Notes: generated from the letters alone by a model not told the origin. Positions 17,291 through 28,345 are shown, counted from the stretch's first letter. The stretch: DNA of 64,000 nucleotides from CAVUOA01 sp963742955 (GCA_963742955.1 CAVUOA010000008.1:682001-746000), one strand, 5' to 3'. Program-made: numbers and translations.

Positions 17291-18779
17291 ATGGCTAAAG
17301 GTCTTAATATACTATTTTGCACCAGTGAGGTTACTCCGTACTCAAAAACAGGCGGATTATCTGATGTTTCCAACTCTCTTCCTCAGGAATTAAATGCTCT
17401 CGGTCATGCTGTAAGAATTATCACACCCAAAATACGGACCGCTCGATGAAAGAAAGCTCAGAATTTACGAAATAAAACGTCTTACAAGTATTGAAGTCCC
17501 TGTTGGAGATAAAATTGCAATATGCAATATTAAGTCTTCGTTTATAGTATCGCCTAAAGGCAAAGTACAGGTTTTCCTTCTGGAAAATGACGAGTATTTC
17601 GGAAAATCAAGTCCCTATGTTGATGCCAAAACCGGAAAAGATTATCCCAATAACGACGAGAGGTTTATTTTTTATAACCGCGCAGTAGTCCAGGTGCTGG
17701 GTTTGCTCGGATGGCAGCCCGATATAATTCACTGCAATGACTGGCAGACAGGACTTATACCCGCGTACCTTAAAACCATTCACAGCAAAGACCCGCTTTT
17801 AAACAACGTAAAAACAGTTTTCACAATACATAATATTGCGTACCAGGGATTGTTTCCGCATAAATCATTTTTAAAAACAGGATTGCCGTTAAGTATTTAT
17901 AACCCTGACGGTGTTGAATATTATGACCAGTTCAGCTTTTTGAAAACAGGATTGAACTATTCCGATATTATCACAACCGTCAGCGAAAAGTACGCGGAAG
18001 AAATAACTACAACAAACGAATACGGCTACGGCTTCGAGGGCATTCTCAGGAAAAGGAAAAAAGACCTGCACGGCATATTAAACGGCGTTGATTATACAGT
18101 ATGGAATCCCGAACGCGACTCTTTAATCCCCTTCCGTTACAGCGCAAAAGAGCTTCCTTTGAAACGCGAAGACAAAAAAGCCTTATGCAAACATTTCAAG
18201 CTTGAGTATGATGCGGAAATTCCCGTTGTCGGAATTATATCGCGCTTCACCGAACAAAAAGGGCTTGACCTCATAGAAAAAACAATGCCCGAGCTTATGA
18301 AAGAAAATATTTACCTTGCAGTTTTAGGCACAGGCGATAAGAAGTATCATAAGATGTTTGAGAAGTTCAAAAAGAAATATCCGAAGAAAATGGGGCTTCA
18401 TCTCGGGTTCTCCGAAGAAGTTGCTCATTTAATAGAAGCAGGCAGCGATATTTATCTTATGCCCTCAAAATTTGAGCCTTGCGGATTAAACCAGATGTAC
18501 AGCCTCCGCTACGGAACAATTCCTGTAGTGAGAGCAACCGGCGGACTTGCCGATACAATAGACGAATACAAAAACGGCAAAGGAAACGGATTCCTTTTTG
18601 ATAAATATGATAAAACTGCTTTCATGACTGCCATTAAAAAAGCATTAAAACTTTATAAGAGCCATGATGACTGGGTGAAGCTTGTAAGGCAGGCAATGGG
18701 ATACGATTACTCATGGCTGGTTTCGGCAAAAAAATACATTGAGCTTTATAAAACACTTTTGAAAAAAGACAAAAGCTGA
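17291..18779 (+). CDS. glgA: Glycogen synthase, one frameshift
   Basis: An ADP-glucose-dependent glucosyltransferase (GT5) of about 495 residues, close to the usual 480. The N-terminus has SKTGGLSDVSNSLP, the KxGGL nucleotide-sugar motif. Later come HCNDWQTGLIPAYLK, FTIHNIAYQG, NGVDYTVWNP, IISRFTEQKGLDL and MPSKFEPCGLNQMYSLRYGTIPVVRATGGL, which holds the catalytic ExxxCG(L) region of the C-terminal Rossmann domain. The frame breaks near 17432: removing one A from an AAAA run joins RIITPK to YGPLDERKL. The ATG at 17291 is chosen because the conserved start LNILFCTSEV follows at once. Confidence 0.93.
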
Positions 18780-18842
18780 ATTTTAACAATAACACTGAAT
18801 ACAATAACTTCATCTTTGCTTACTAAATAACCGGGTTAATTT

Positions 18843-19472
18843 TTGAAATCAGAACTACTTAAGCCCGCAAAAGCGCTTTTCCTTGATAGAGACGGAACAA
18901 TAATTAAGCAGTTCCCCTCTACTGCAAATCCTGAACCGGAAAAACATGCCTATATTACCGAAATCAACCAGGTAGAGCTAATTGAAGGCTCTGCTGATGC
19001 TGTTGCACAAGCCCGCAGGCTTGGCTATAAAATTATTATTGCAACCAATCAATCGGCAATAGCGCGCGGCTGGCTGACAGAGGAAAAGTCCGCGCTCATA
19101 AACCAAAGAATGTATGAGATGCTCAAAGCAGAAAACCCCGGAGCAATAATAGATGACCTCTTTTACTGTCCTTATTACATAGGCGGCGCTGTTAAAAAAT
19201 ACAGTATTTCTGCCCCATGCAGGAAACCGGATACAGGAATGATTGTTGAAGCTAAGAACAAATACAATATTGACCTTGAGAAATCGTATTTAGCCGGAGA
19301 TTCATTTACCGATATAAAATGCGGTTTAAACGCCGGAACTAAGACTATTCTTGTGCTTACCGGGTACGGAAAAATAGCATATAAGAAATGTCTTGATGAA
19401 AAATTAAAAATTGACTTTATTGCTGATAATTTACTTGAAGCTGTTAAACATTTGGAGAAAAATGACGTATAA
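18843..19472 (+). CDS. gmhB: D-glycero-D-manno-heptose 1,7-bisphosphate 7-phosphatase (HAD family)
   Basis: A 209-residue HAD phosphatase of the histidinol/heptose type. Motif I is LFLDRDGTI near residue 14, motif II IATNQSAIARG, then a zinc-loop-like stretch (FYCPYY to APCRKPDTGM), and motif III/IV AGDSFTDIKCGLNAG. It would dephosphorylate heptose bisphosphate on the way to lipopolysaccharide core heptose. The apparent start is TTG at 18843, immediately before MKSELLKPAKALFLDRDG. Its end overlaps the next gene by 11 nt, suggesting translational coupling. Confidence 0.88.
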   Translation: MKSELLKPAKALFLDRDGTIIKQFPSTANPEPEKHAYITEINQVELIEGSADAVAQARRLGYKIIIATNQSAIARGWLTEEKSALINQRMYEMLKAENPGAIIDDLFYCPYYIGGAVKKYSISAPCRKPDTGMIVEAKNKYNIDLEKSYLAGDSFTDIKCGLNAGTKTILVLTGYGKIAYKKCLDEKLKIDFIADNLLEAVKHLEKNDV

Positions 19473-20685
19473 CCATCTTGGGACCAAAGTTAAGAAATTT
19501 GCTTTGCCTGCTCTTTTTTTATTATTTCTTAGCATCTCGCTTGCCTCTATAAACTGCGCAGACGACCCCACTTCGCTTGGGCTTAAATTCCTTCCTCCCG
19601 GTGAAACTACGGGAGTCAGAATTTACGATTCATTTACAGACACACTGCCAATAACTACATACAGTGTAAAATACAGGGTGAATACATATTACTCTACAAA
19701 TATGATTGTGGGAAAATCGGGAAACTACACATCGAAAGCATTAATAAAGTTTTCACAGTTTCCGACTGATAGAGCCGGGGCTACTGTTAACTCGGCTGTG
19801 CTCAGGCTTAAATACAGAAATTATTATTACCCGAATACTCATGCAGATTCGCTTGGACAAATATCGTTTGATGTTTACAAGATTATTCAAAACCTTAACC
19901 TTTCAACAATAACTCTTGATTCGGTTAATTCATCATCATTCGGTACTGTATCAAAAGGAACGTACACAGGAACTCCCACTTATGATTCGCAGGAAGTAAA
20001 TATTAACCTGAACACATTAATGGTAAAAGACTGGCTTGAATACGCCGCTGACCCGAATTACCCTACACCGAATTACGGGATAGTGCTTTCGCCAAATGCG
20101 TCTTCTGCCGCATTAAAAGGATTTTATTCGTTTCTTGACGGTTCTGATGTTGTACCCCAGTTAACAATAATATACACGCTGGGCGGCTCGACCGATACAC
20201 TGGTACACAATCTTTCAGAAACCATGTTTTTGACAGATGGAGATATATCACCTCCGGCGGGAGAGTTTTTCCTTCAGGCGGGAGTCAGCTATGACGAAGT
20301 AATAAAATTTGATTTAAGCAAAAGCAGAATACCTTCTACGGCAACAATAAATGACGCGCAGTTGTTTTTATACCAGGACCCTGCAAATTCAATATTTACT
20401 TCGCAAACCATTTACGGAATTAACGCTGCGTTTATAACAGATTCAGCCGGTGTAGTTAACGAAGGATTCGATTTCAATGCGCTTGGCGTAAACAACACAT
20501 ATACACTGAGGCTGATTGCCCCGTTCCAGAGATGGCTCAACGGTGAGGCTAACCACGGGATGGCAATAGAACCTTCCAACCAGACAGCAAACTTAGACCG
20601 TTTTGCATTCTATAACGAACACGCCACAGACCCTAATAAACGTCCGAGAGTAATTATAAAATATACGCCGAGGGTAACGCAATGA
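19462..20685 (+). CDS. DNRLRE-like surface (lipo)protein
   Basis: A protein of about 407 residues. A long N-terminal signal segment (about 13-32) ends in ASINCADDPTS, which could be a nonstandard lipobox. The mature part is beta-rich with two repeats of a DNRLRE-like fold (KALIKFSQFPTDRAGATVNSA then VLRLKYRN; EVIKFDLSKSRIPSTATIND then AQLFLYQD), ending in RPRVIIKYTP. Such domains occur in cell-surface proteins of Bacteroidota. I prefer the ATG at 19462 because GGAG lies 7 nt upstream and the signal sequence starts there. It overlaps gmhB upstream and the outer-membrane gene downstream (ATGA at 20682), so the three are probably co-translated. Confidence 0.7.
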   Translation: MTYNHLGTKVKKFALPALFLLFLSISLASINCADDPTSLGLKFLPPGETTGVRIYDSFTDTLPITTYSVKYRVNTYYSTNMIVGKSGNYTSKALIKFSQFPTDRAGATVNSAVLRLKYRNYYYPNTHADSLGQISFDVYKIIQNLNLSTITLDSVNSSSFGTVSKGTYTGTPTYDSQEVNINLNTLMVKDWLEYAADPNYPTPNYGIVLSPNASSAALKGFYSFLDGSDVVPQLTIIYTLGGSTDTLVHNLSETMFLTDGDISPPAGEFFLQAGVSYDEVIKFDLSKSRIPSTATINDAQLFLYQDPANSIFTSQTIYGINAAFITDSAGVVNEGFDFNALGVNNTYTLRLIAPFQRWLNGEANHGMAIEPSNQTANLDRFAFYNEHATDPNKRPRVIIKYTPRVTQ

Positions 20686-21972
20686 AGAAAATAATTAATT
20701 TAGCAATAACAGTCACAATACTTTCGCTTATAAGCACAGTATCATTTGCACAGGATAAAAACGGCGGCTCTCTGTATTCAATTTTTGGTCTCGGCGATTT
20801 AACTTACTCGTCCAGCGTAAGAACAGACGCAATGGGAATACTGGGACTCTCGCTGAGGGGCAATTATACAAATACCCTCAACCCGGCAGCATGGACAGAT
20901 ATGCAGAGCACGAGGTTTTCTACCCGCTTCCGCCTTGAGAATTTTAAGTCAACCGACGGTACCAATACTTCAAAGCGCACATACGGCGATTTTGACGGGT
21001 TCAATCTTTCACTTCTGCTTAACCGGAACAACGGCTGGGTATTTGATATAGGACTGAGAGACTACAGCATAGTTAACTACGATGTTAAGTACCGCGGCTC
21101 CATTGAAGGTGAAAACTACACTCAAATATACAGCGGCAACGGCGGACTGCAGAGAATAAATCTCGGTTTCTCTTATATTTTGTTAAAATATCTCAGCTTC
21201 GGCTTTCAGTTCAATTACGTATTTGGAAATATAGAAAAATCCACGGATATAAATTTTGATAATACTGCCCTGGCAAATACAAAAAATATAATTTCAAACT
21301 CCATCTCGGGAATTTATTTTAATACCGGTTTGATTTTCCACGGTTTCGGCAAAGTATTTAAGAGCAAAAAACTCGATAATATGGCTCTTGGAATATTTTT
21401 CTCTACTCCGGCAAACCTTAATTCAAGTTTAACCGGTAAATTTTACCACCCGGTAGGAATCGATTCAGTTGGATTGAACTCAGGCAAAATTAATATACCA
21501 TGGTCAGGCGGGGCAGGGAATATCGAATGAATTCGGCGATGTATCTGACCGTTGCGGCTGATGTGTTCTTCCAGAAATGGGACGATTACAAATTTTATGA
21601 TGTTCATCCCTCCGAAATTAAAAACAGCTTAAGAGTAGGCGCGGGACTTGAATACACTCCCTCCAAAAAACGGCAGACCCGTTTTACAGGCGGATGTCTT
21701 ACAGGCTGGGCGCAAGCTATACACAGGATTACCTGAAAATAAATAATACAGATATTAATCAATCAGGCGTGAACGCAGGGTTTTCGGTACCGCTCAGCAG
21801 ACTGAATAATATTGACCTGCTGTTTGCAGGATACAGCACCCGCGGGAAATCATCAAACGGGCTGATAAAAGACGATGTTTTGAAGTTCGCCCTATCGGTT
21901 AACATCGGCGAGTTGTGGTTCTATAAGACCAAACGAAGACAAATAAGATTTTTCTTAATCAACAATCTATAA
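20682..21972 (+). CDS. Outer-membrane beta-barrel protein, two frameshifts
   Basis: About 430 residues in three frames. A signal peptide (1-23, ending SFAQ) is followed by SLYSIFGLGDLTYSSS and GLSLRGNYTNTLNPAAW. This Gly-rich start followed by a LNPA motif is seen in FadL/PorV-like barrels of Bacteroidota. The rest is alternating amphipathic beta strands. The frame changes near 21520 (joining SGGAG to the next segment) and near 21700 (joining to a segment reading MSYRLGASYTQDYLK). The last frame ends the barrel with FALSVNIGELWF and a short basic tail. The function (transport or secretion accessory) is unknown. The ATGA overlap with the preceding gene argues for joint expression. Confidence 0.7.
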
Positions 21973-21997
21973 ACTAAAATCATAAATACTAAAAGAG

Positions 21998-23297
21998 ATG
22001 TCACTTAAGGAAACCGACCCTCAGATTTACAGCGCATTGAGGAATGAACTGGAAAGACAAAATAATAAATTAGAGCTGATTGCATCCGAAAATTTTACCA
22101 GTATTGAAGTCATGGAAGCAATGGGCTCGGTAATGACAAACAAATACGCCGAAGGCTACCCGGGCAAACGCTACTACGGCGGCTGCGAATATGTTGATAT
22201 GGCGGAAAACTTCGCAAGAGACAGGGCAAAAGAATTATTCGGCGCCGAATACGCAAACGTTCAGCCGCATTCAGGCTCACAGGCTAACATGGCGGTATAT
22301 TTCACGCTTATTAAGCCGGGTGATAAAGTTATGGGCATGGATCTCTCGCAGGGCGGACACCTTACACACGGCTCACCTGTTAATTTCTCCGGCCAGCTTT
22401 ATAACTTCACTGCATACGGCATCAACCCCGAAACCGAAATGCTTGATTACAACATGATTGAAGACGTTGTAAAAAAAGAAAAACCCAAAATGATTACAGT
22501 CGGGGCAAGCGCGTATTCAAGAAATATAGATTATAAACGATTCAGAGAAATTGCCGATAAAGTCGGTGCATTTTTATTTGCTGATATTGCGCATCCGGCA
22601 GGATTAATTGCAAAGGGATTGCTTGATTCACCTCTGCCTTATGCTCACGTTGTTTCATCAACAACACATAAAACATTGCGCGGACCCAGAGGCGGATTAA
22701 TACTTATGGGACAGGATTTTGAAAACCCGTTCGGTAAGAAAGCGCCTAAATCAGGCAGAACAAAAATGATGAGCGAGCTGCTCGATTCAATGGTTATACC
22801 CGGTGTACAGGGCGGACCGTTAATGCATGTAATTGCCGCAAAAGCTGTTGCATTCAAAGAAGCGCTGGAAGGAAATTTCAAGAAATACGCCGAGCAGGTT
22901 ATTAAGAATGCAAAAACACTTTCAAATAAACTGACAGGATTCGGATTTAAGATTATCTCCGGCGGAACTGATAATCATTTAATGCTGATTGACCTTCGTA
23001 ACAAAAATTTAACAGGCAAAGCTGCTCAGGAAGTATTGGATTTGGTCGGGAATAACTGTAAATAAAAATGCAGTTCCGTTTGACGATAAGAGTCCTTTAA
23101 TTACAAGCGGAATACGTATAGGTACTCCTGCGCTCACAACCCGCGGCATGACGGAAAAGGACATGGAAAAAATTGCAGTTATGATAAATGACGTGCTCTC
23201 AAATCCGGCAGATGATAAAATCAAAAAAGACGTAAGCGATAGAATTGATGAGCTGACTTCGGAGCATCCGCTGTACCCTGAATTGTTTACTATGTAA
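21998..23297 (+). CDS. glyA: Serine hydroxymethyltransferase, one frameshift
   Basis: A PLP enzyme converting serine and THF to glycine and methylene-THF, about 430 residues. Seen motifs: LELIASENFTS, NKYAEGYPGKRYYGGCEYVD, VQPHSGSQANMAVY, ADIAHPAGLIA and SSTTHKTLRGPRGG, whose Lys binds PLP. One extra G near 23050 breaks the frame; removing it joins LDLVG to ITVNKNAVPFDDKSP, followed by SGIRIGTPALTTRGM and the usual C-terminus ending LYPELFTM. The gene is essential or near-essential in most bacteria, so the break is almost certainly a sequence error. It starts 25 nt after the barrel gene. Confidence 0.95.
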
Positions 23298-23342
23298 GAT
23301 GTCTAAAAAGCCTTTTAAAAATTTTCTTTTTTCTTTAATCGG

Positions 23343-23362
23343 ATTCCCGTTTTCACGGGAAT
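23343..23362. repeat. ATTCCC-N8-GGGAAT palindrome, copy 1
   Basis: ATTCCC, eight bases, GGGAAT. It has the form of the dRS3-type repeat known from Neisseria. Located between glyA and tatC. Confidence 0.7.
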
Positions 23363-23373
23363 GACATGTGTAT

Positions 23374-24147
23374 ATGGCTGAAGATTATTCAACCGAAAAA
23401 GATACGGTAAAAGATGAAGACGAGATGAGTTTCTTAGACCATCTCGAAGAATTACGATGGAGAATAATCAAAGCCCTAATAGGCATTGTAATTGGCGCTG
23501 TAATATGCGGTATATTCGTTGATTGGATTTTGAACAAATTCCTTCTTGCGCCTGCGCTTGCAACAAACCCGCCCCTTCAGCTTATTAACTTAAAGCCGTA
23601 CGGGCAGCTTGTTCTTTACATGGAAGTTATACTGGTTGGGGGCATAATATTAAGCATCCCGAATATTTTTTACCAGCTGTGGAAGTTCATCGAACCGGGC
23701 TTAATGCAGACCGAGAAAAGATATATCTCGTCAATTGTGTTTTTCTCATCACTTTGTTTCCTCGGAGGAATTGTATTTGCGTATTTCGTGATGCTGCCTA
23801 CGGCGCTGAAATTCTTCGCCGCTTTCGGCACATCTGCAATATCGAACAACATTGCTATTAACGAATATTTCAGCTTTGTAATATCCGTTCTCCTTTCAGC
23901 GGGTGTGGTTTTTGAGCTGCCGTTGGTTTCGTTCTTTCTTTCAAGAGTGGGTATTCTTACGCCTAAATTTATGCGCAAGTACAGACGTCATGCTATTGTA
24001 ATAATACTGCTGATTGCCGGCATTCTTACACCGGGTCCCGATGTTACAAGCCAGCTTTTACTTGGAATTCCGTTGTTTGTTCTTTATGAAATCAGCATAC
24101 TGATTTCAGCCTTTGCCCAGAAAAAACGCATTGAGGCGATGAAGTAA
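23374..24147 (+). CDS. tatC: Sec-independent protein translocase subunit TatC
   Basis: A 258-residue protein with six transmembrane helices. The conserved N-terminal motif MSFLDHLEELRWRIIK and the FxxPGLMQTEKR region (KFIEPGLMQTEKRY) are clear, as are the periplasmic loops and the MLPTALKFFAAF segment. It forms the twin-arginine signal-peptide receptor in the inner membrane. The ATG at 23374 is preferred over a GTG two codons upstream. The N-terminal extension of about 18 acidic residues before the family start is modest. No tatA or tatB gene is present in the window. Confidence 0.93.
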   Translation: MAEDYSTEKDTVKDEDEMSFLDHLEELRWRIIKALIGIVIGAVICGIFVDWILNKFLLAPALATNPPLQLINLKPYGQLVLYMEVILVGGIILSIPNIFYQLWKFIEPGLMQTEKRYISSIVFFSSLCFLGGIVFAYFVMLPTALKFFAAFGTSAISNNIAINEYFSFVISVLLSAGVVFELPLVSFFLSRVGILTPKFMRKYRRHAIVIILLIAGILTPGPDVTSQLLLGIPLFVLYEISILISAFAQKKRIEAMK

Positions 24148-24291
24148 CCGCGCACCCGCACAGCTGATGCTGGTGACTGCCGGGTAAGGGGTCGGACAAT
24201 AGCAATGGGAAAACACCAATCTGTCATACGACTCCAAGCCGTATGACGATTAAAAGAAAATTGGATTCCCGCTTTCGCGGGAATAGAGATA
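24148..24291. repeat. Spacer with GTCATACG hairpin and ATTCCC-N8-GGGAAT copy 2
   Basis: The tatC-ispB spacer holds GTCATACG...CGTATGAC (24219-24243) and ATTCCC-GCTTTCGC-GGGAAT (24265-24284). The latter lies only about 10 nt before the polyprenyl synthase ATG, so the repeat makes up its leader. Confidence 0.65.
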
Positions 24292-25269
24292 ATGGATTTA
24301 AACTTAAAAACTATATCGATACCCATACAGGATGAGCTTGAGGAATTCAGGAAAGAATTCCGCACGGCTATGAAATCGAAAGTCGTATTAATCGATATCA
24401 TAAGCAAGTATCTGCTGAACCAGAAGGGCAAGAAAATACGCCCCATACTCGTACTGCTTTCTGCCAAGCTCTGCGGCGAAATCAGCAGCCGCACATATAT
24501 CGGCGCAACGCTGGTTGAGATGCTCCATACCGCAACATTGATTCATGATGATGTGGTTGACGAGGCAAAAACAAGGCGCGGGTTCCCTTCAATAAACGCT
24601 GTATGGAAAAACAAGATTGCAGTACTGATGGGTGATTACCTTCTTTCGCGCGGCTTGCTGCACGCGCTTGATAATAACGAGTTTGATTTCCTTAAAATAA
24701 CATCACGCGCCGTTAAGAGAATGAGCGAAGGCGAGCTTCTGCAAATACAGAAAAACCGCAAGCTGGCAGTTGATGAAGAAACTTATTTTAAAATTATTTC
24801 CGATAAAACCGCATCATTAATTACCGCATGCTGTGAAATTGGCGCAGTAAGCACTACTCCGGGACCGGATAATATTAAGCTGTTAAGCGAGTTCGGTGAG
24901 AACCTCGGAATTGCATTCCAGCTACGTGATGATTTGCTTGATTACGTTGGCAAGAAAAAAATCATGGGTAAATCATCCGGCTCCGATTTAAAAGAAAAGA
25001 AGTTTACGCTTCCTTTGATTCACGCTTTGAATAACTCATCAAAGAAAGAATCAAAGGAAATAATTGATTTAGTTAAAAACGGCTCCTATGCGAAAAGCAA
25101 AAGCATAGTAATGGATTTCATAAAGGAATACAAAGGAATCGATTACGCCACAGAAAAGACAATTGAGTATTGCAGCCTTGCCAAAGAAAAAATATCCGGT
25201 TTTAAACCATCCGAAACAAAAGAAACACTTGTAAACTTTGTAGATTTTATCGGCGAGAGAATGAACTAG
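24292..25269 (+). CDS. ispB: Long-chain polyprenyl diphosphate synthase
   Basis: A 325-residue trans-prenyltransferase that adds isopentenyl diphosphate to allylic diphosphates to make the side chain of quinones. The first Asp-rich motif is HDDVVDEAKTRRG near residue 85 and the second QLRDDLLDYVG near residue 212. GKKIRPILVLLSAKL near the N-terminus and LLSRGLLHAL are typical. Chain length cannot be read safely; the small residues ahead of the first motif (EMLHTATLIHDD) fit octaprenyl-type synthases. The gene ends a plus-strand run that starts with glgA, and a hairpin terminator follows. Confidence 0.9.
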   Translation: MDLNLKTISIPIQDELEEFRKEFRTAMKSKVVLIDIISKYLLNQKGKKIRPILVLLSAKLCGEISSRTYIGATLVEMLHTATLIHDDVVDEAKTRRGFPSINAVWKNKIAVLMGDYLLSRGLLHALDNNEFDFLKITSRAVKRMSEGELLQIQKNRKLAVDEETYFKIISDKTASLITACCEIGAVSTTPGPDNIKLLSEFGENLGIAFQLRDDLLDYVGKKKIMGKSSGSDLKEKKFTLPLIHALNNSSKKESKEIIDLVKNGSYAKSKSIVMDFIKEYKGIDYATEKTIEYCSLAKEKISGFKPSETKETLVNFVDFIGERMN

Positions 25270-25300
25270 AGATTGTGTTGAGTGTGAATTGTCACTGCAG

Positions 25301-25325
25301 GGGCGGAACATTGTTCCGCCCTTTT
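25301..25325 (+). terminator. Terminator after the polyprenyl synthase gene
   Basis: GGGCGGAACA and TGTTCCGCCC form a stem with almost no loop, followed by CTTTTG. It lies 32 nt after the stop codon and ends the glgA-ispB run. Confidence 0.6.
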
Positions 25326-25338
25326 GATTAAATGTCAT

Positions 25339-25516
25339 TCCTCTGCCTGCTTCGCAGGCGGGAAGCCAGTATCACGTTTTTTTCGAGGTTACAATGACCC
25401 CATCGCCCTCCCTGCCTGCTTCAGGCAGGCGGGCACTTCCCCTTGCCAAGGGGAAGACGTCCCCTCCTTAAAAAGGAGGGGTGTCCCGATGACCATCGGG
25501 ACGGGGTGGTCTTTTC
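25339..25516. repeat. Cluster of four short palindromes
   Basis: In order: CCTGCTTCGCAGG (near 25347), GCCTGCTTCAGGC (near 25413), CTTCCCCTTGCCAAGGGGAAG (near 25436, a 9-bp stem) and CCCCTCCTTAAAAAGGAGGGG followed by CCCGATGACCATCGGG (near 25463-25501). All belong to different repeat types. Confidence 0.7.
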
Positions 25517-25522
25517 AACCTT

Positions 25523-26860
25523 TCATTTCAGCAGTATCATCTTCTTAGTATCAATAACATATCCATCTGTTACCAATCTGTAAAAATAAACACCGGACGA
25601 TAACCCGTTACCTGAAAAATCAACTTGATAGGTTCCCGCATTTTGTTTTTGATTTACTAAGTCAATTATTTTTTTGCCGGTTATATCATATACACTTAGT
25701 ACTATGTAATTCTGTAACTGATAATTCATAACTGATTATAGTTCTTGGGATTAAAAGGATTGGGATAATTTTGATAGAGCTATAAATAGATTGGGTATTT
25801 TATATGAAACCTGTTGCAATCCTGTATAAAATATTGTCATTGCCGCCCGTAGTCGTGTGGATTCCAGTATTATGAATGTATACGCCCACCCTATATTTTT
25901 ATTAATAAACTGTATAAATGAATAAGAATAAATGTGAATTAATAGTATCCGGCAATTGAAACAACCAATTATTTCCTCCATTCGTTGTTCTATATATAAT
26001 CCCGCGAGTTTGATTATTAGGAAGAAAATTACACTCCCTGTACCCCATATTGTATCTGCATTGATACAAGAAAATTTACTCATACCATATTGAATTATTA
26101 TTCGGTCCTCTTGGTAATTGTTGCTGTATCCATGTAAAAACCACCATCTGTTGTCTTTTTCATTGATGAATCATTTTCATCACCAATACATTTCCAACCT
26201 GTTAAGCTGTCTGTAAAATAAATATCCATGAACCTATCATTATTAAGTAATAAAAATCCAAACTGATCCTCCATTTGTTGTTTTATATGTGTTAGAATTT
26301 GGCAAATAATTCGATATAAACCCAATTCGTTCATTATACATATATATCTTATTGGGATTCTGATTACCCCCTGAAAATTGACGAATCCAATTTGCGCCGC
26401 TGTTTGATGTGAAGTAAACTCCGCCGGTGAGTGATTCAGAATTCACAAACCAAATAATATTATCATTTAAAACAAACATTTTTTCAACAGTTATTGACCG
26501 GTGTATTAATTTGAGTCCAATTTAATCCTCCATCTGTTGTCTTATATAAATATCCCAACCCCCTGCATACCCAGTATTTACATTAAAAAATTGTATGTGT
26601 GTCATTGCAAACAACTGTCTGTGTACGATTGACCAGTTATCCCCTCTGTTTATAGTCTTAAGTATATAGCTTGAATCAGACGTTTGTGTTGCAACCGCAT
26701 AACCAATTAAGCTATCAAGAAAAGTAATATCTGTTATTTGTTTCCCTCCTATATCCGGCATAAACTGTTGTGTCCATCCGCCTGTGGGTGGGTTAAGTAG
26801 CGGCGTAAAAGCAAAAAGTATGAATGCGAGAACCGGCAATATTTTATATATTTTGCCCAT
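25523..26860 (-). pseudogene. T9SS-secreted YCF48/BNR-like protein, copy A, multiply frameshifted
   Basis: A secreted protein of about 440 codons in at least five minus-strand frames. It begins with a signal-peptide-like MGKIYKILPVLAFILFAFTP, then GGWTQQFMPDIGGKQITDITFLDS, and carries propeller motifs of the YCF48/BNR kind (YLYKTTDGGLNW by reconstruction, YFTSNSGANWIRQFSGG). It ends in a T9SS sorting tail (SVYDITGKKIIDLVN, GLSSGVYFYRLVTD, TKKMILLK). Breaks are seen near 26560, 26480, 26330, 26090 and 25740. With so many, this may be a true pseudogene or a poorly resolved duplicate. It is a tandem paralogue of the gene at 26941-28275. Confidence 0.65.
25524..25624. repeat. Direct repeat, 3' coding end of copy A
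   Basis: 101 nt matching 26942-27042 with one difference; it encodes the end of the T9SS tail. Confidence 0.85.
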
Positions 26861-26930
26861 GGTGGAATTAACTTATGCAGTTTTTAGAGACAATACAATG
26901 GAAAAAAGGGATGTAAGACCTCACCCCCAG
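26756..26930. repeat. Direct repeat, 5' end and leader of copy A
   Basis: 175 nt matching 28171-28345 without indels and with few substitutions. It covers the signal peptide codons and about 70 nt upstream, and ends in CCTCACCCCCAG. Confidence 0.85.
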
Positions 26931-26940
26931 CGGGCATTTG

Positions 26941-28275
26941 TCATTTCAGCAGTATCATCTTCTTAGTATCAATAACATCTCCATCTGTTACCAATCTGTA
27001 AAAATAAACACCGGACGATAACCCGTTACCTGAAAAATCAACCTGATACGAACCCGCACTTTGCTTTTGATTTACCAAATCTATTACCTTTTTACCCGTT
27101 ATGTCGTATATGCTTAGAACTACGTAACTCATAACTTGACCTGTCCCGACACCTCGGGATAACTCGTAACTGATAATAGTTCTTGGGTTAAATGGATTAG
27201 GATAGTTCTGATACAGCTTATATTGTTCGGGGATTTCAGACGAGACTTGCTGAAGTCCTGTATACCATAGTGTATCACCACCATTTGAAGTATGTATTCC
27301 ACCCTGCGTATAATGATACGCCCATCCAAATCTGTTATTAATAAATTTGCCAAAATAATATTCAACAACATGAATAGATGTATCAGGTAACTGAAATAGC
27401 CAATTGTTCCCTCCGTTTATTGTCCTGAATAACACACCTCGGAATGCCGGCGAGCCGCCAGTATAAATGCTCCTCCTACCGCCCAAATTGTATCATTATC
27501 CTTATTCATAAATCTTAATGCACCTTGACCCAATATATTTCCTCCTGAAGGTAATGTTTGATTCACCCATGTCAAACCGCCATCTGTTGTTTTTTTCATA
27601 AATCCATTACATTTCCAGCCAGTTAAGCTGTCAACAAAAAACATATCAAAAAACAAACCTTCTCCTGCGTATTTGTGTCCATGTGCTCCCGCCGTCAGTT
27701 GTCTTCTTTAACCCTCCTCCGTCCATGAAGCCGATTCTTGCATTGTACATATATATATGCGATGTGCCTCCGCTATATTGTCTGTTCCAATTCACTCCTC
27801 CGTTTGTTGTGCGGAATACACCGCCAGTAAGGGATTCTGATGCACACCACCAAATTGTAGTCCACATTTAACGCATAGATATCTACAATAAGCTGTTGAT
27901 AAAGCTATATTAACAATTTACCAGTTAGTACCCTTATCTGTTGTTTTAAATAATTTCCTGAAATGACAAAGCATAACCAGTATCACGATTAATAAATTGA
28001 ATTCTATAAAATCGGATAATTATACAGTTTTGTTTATATTCCAGTTATCTCCTCCATTGGTTGTCTTTAATATGAAGCCAGTGTCATCTGCTGTTTATAA
28101 ATTGTTTGTCACAACCATCCGTTAAACTGTCAAGAAAGGTAATATCTGAAATCTGTGCTCCTCCTAAATCCGGCATAAACTGCTGTGTCCATCCGCCTGT
28201 GGGTGGGTTAAGTGGCGGCGTAAAAGCAAAAAGTATGAATGCGAGAACCGGCAATATTTTGTATATTTTGCCCAT
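26941..28275 (-). pseudogene. T9SS-secreted YCF48/BNR-like protein, copy B, multiply frameshifted
   Basis: The tandem partner of copy A, with the same signal-peptide-like start (MGKIYKILPVLAFILFAF) and almost the same end. Propeller motifs include GVFRTTNGGVNWNRQYSGG, GLKKTTDGGSTWTQI and FRTINGGNNWLFQLPD. The end has QNYPNPFNPRTIISYEL, followed by the sorting tail. Frames change near 28100, between 27868 and 28084, and near 27650 and 27480. The N- and C-terminal coding ends are nearly identical to copy A, while the middles diverge. Confidence 0.65.
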
Positions 28276-28345
28276 GGTGAGATTAACTTATGCAGTTTTT
28301 AGAGACAATACAATGAAAAAAAGGGATGTAAGACCTCACCCCCAG

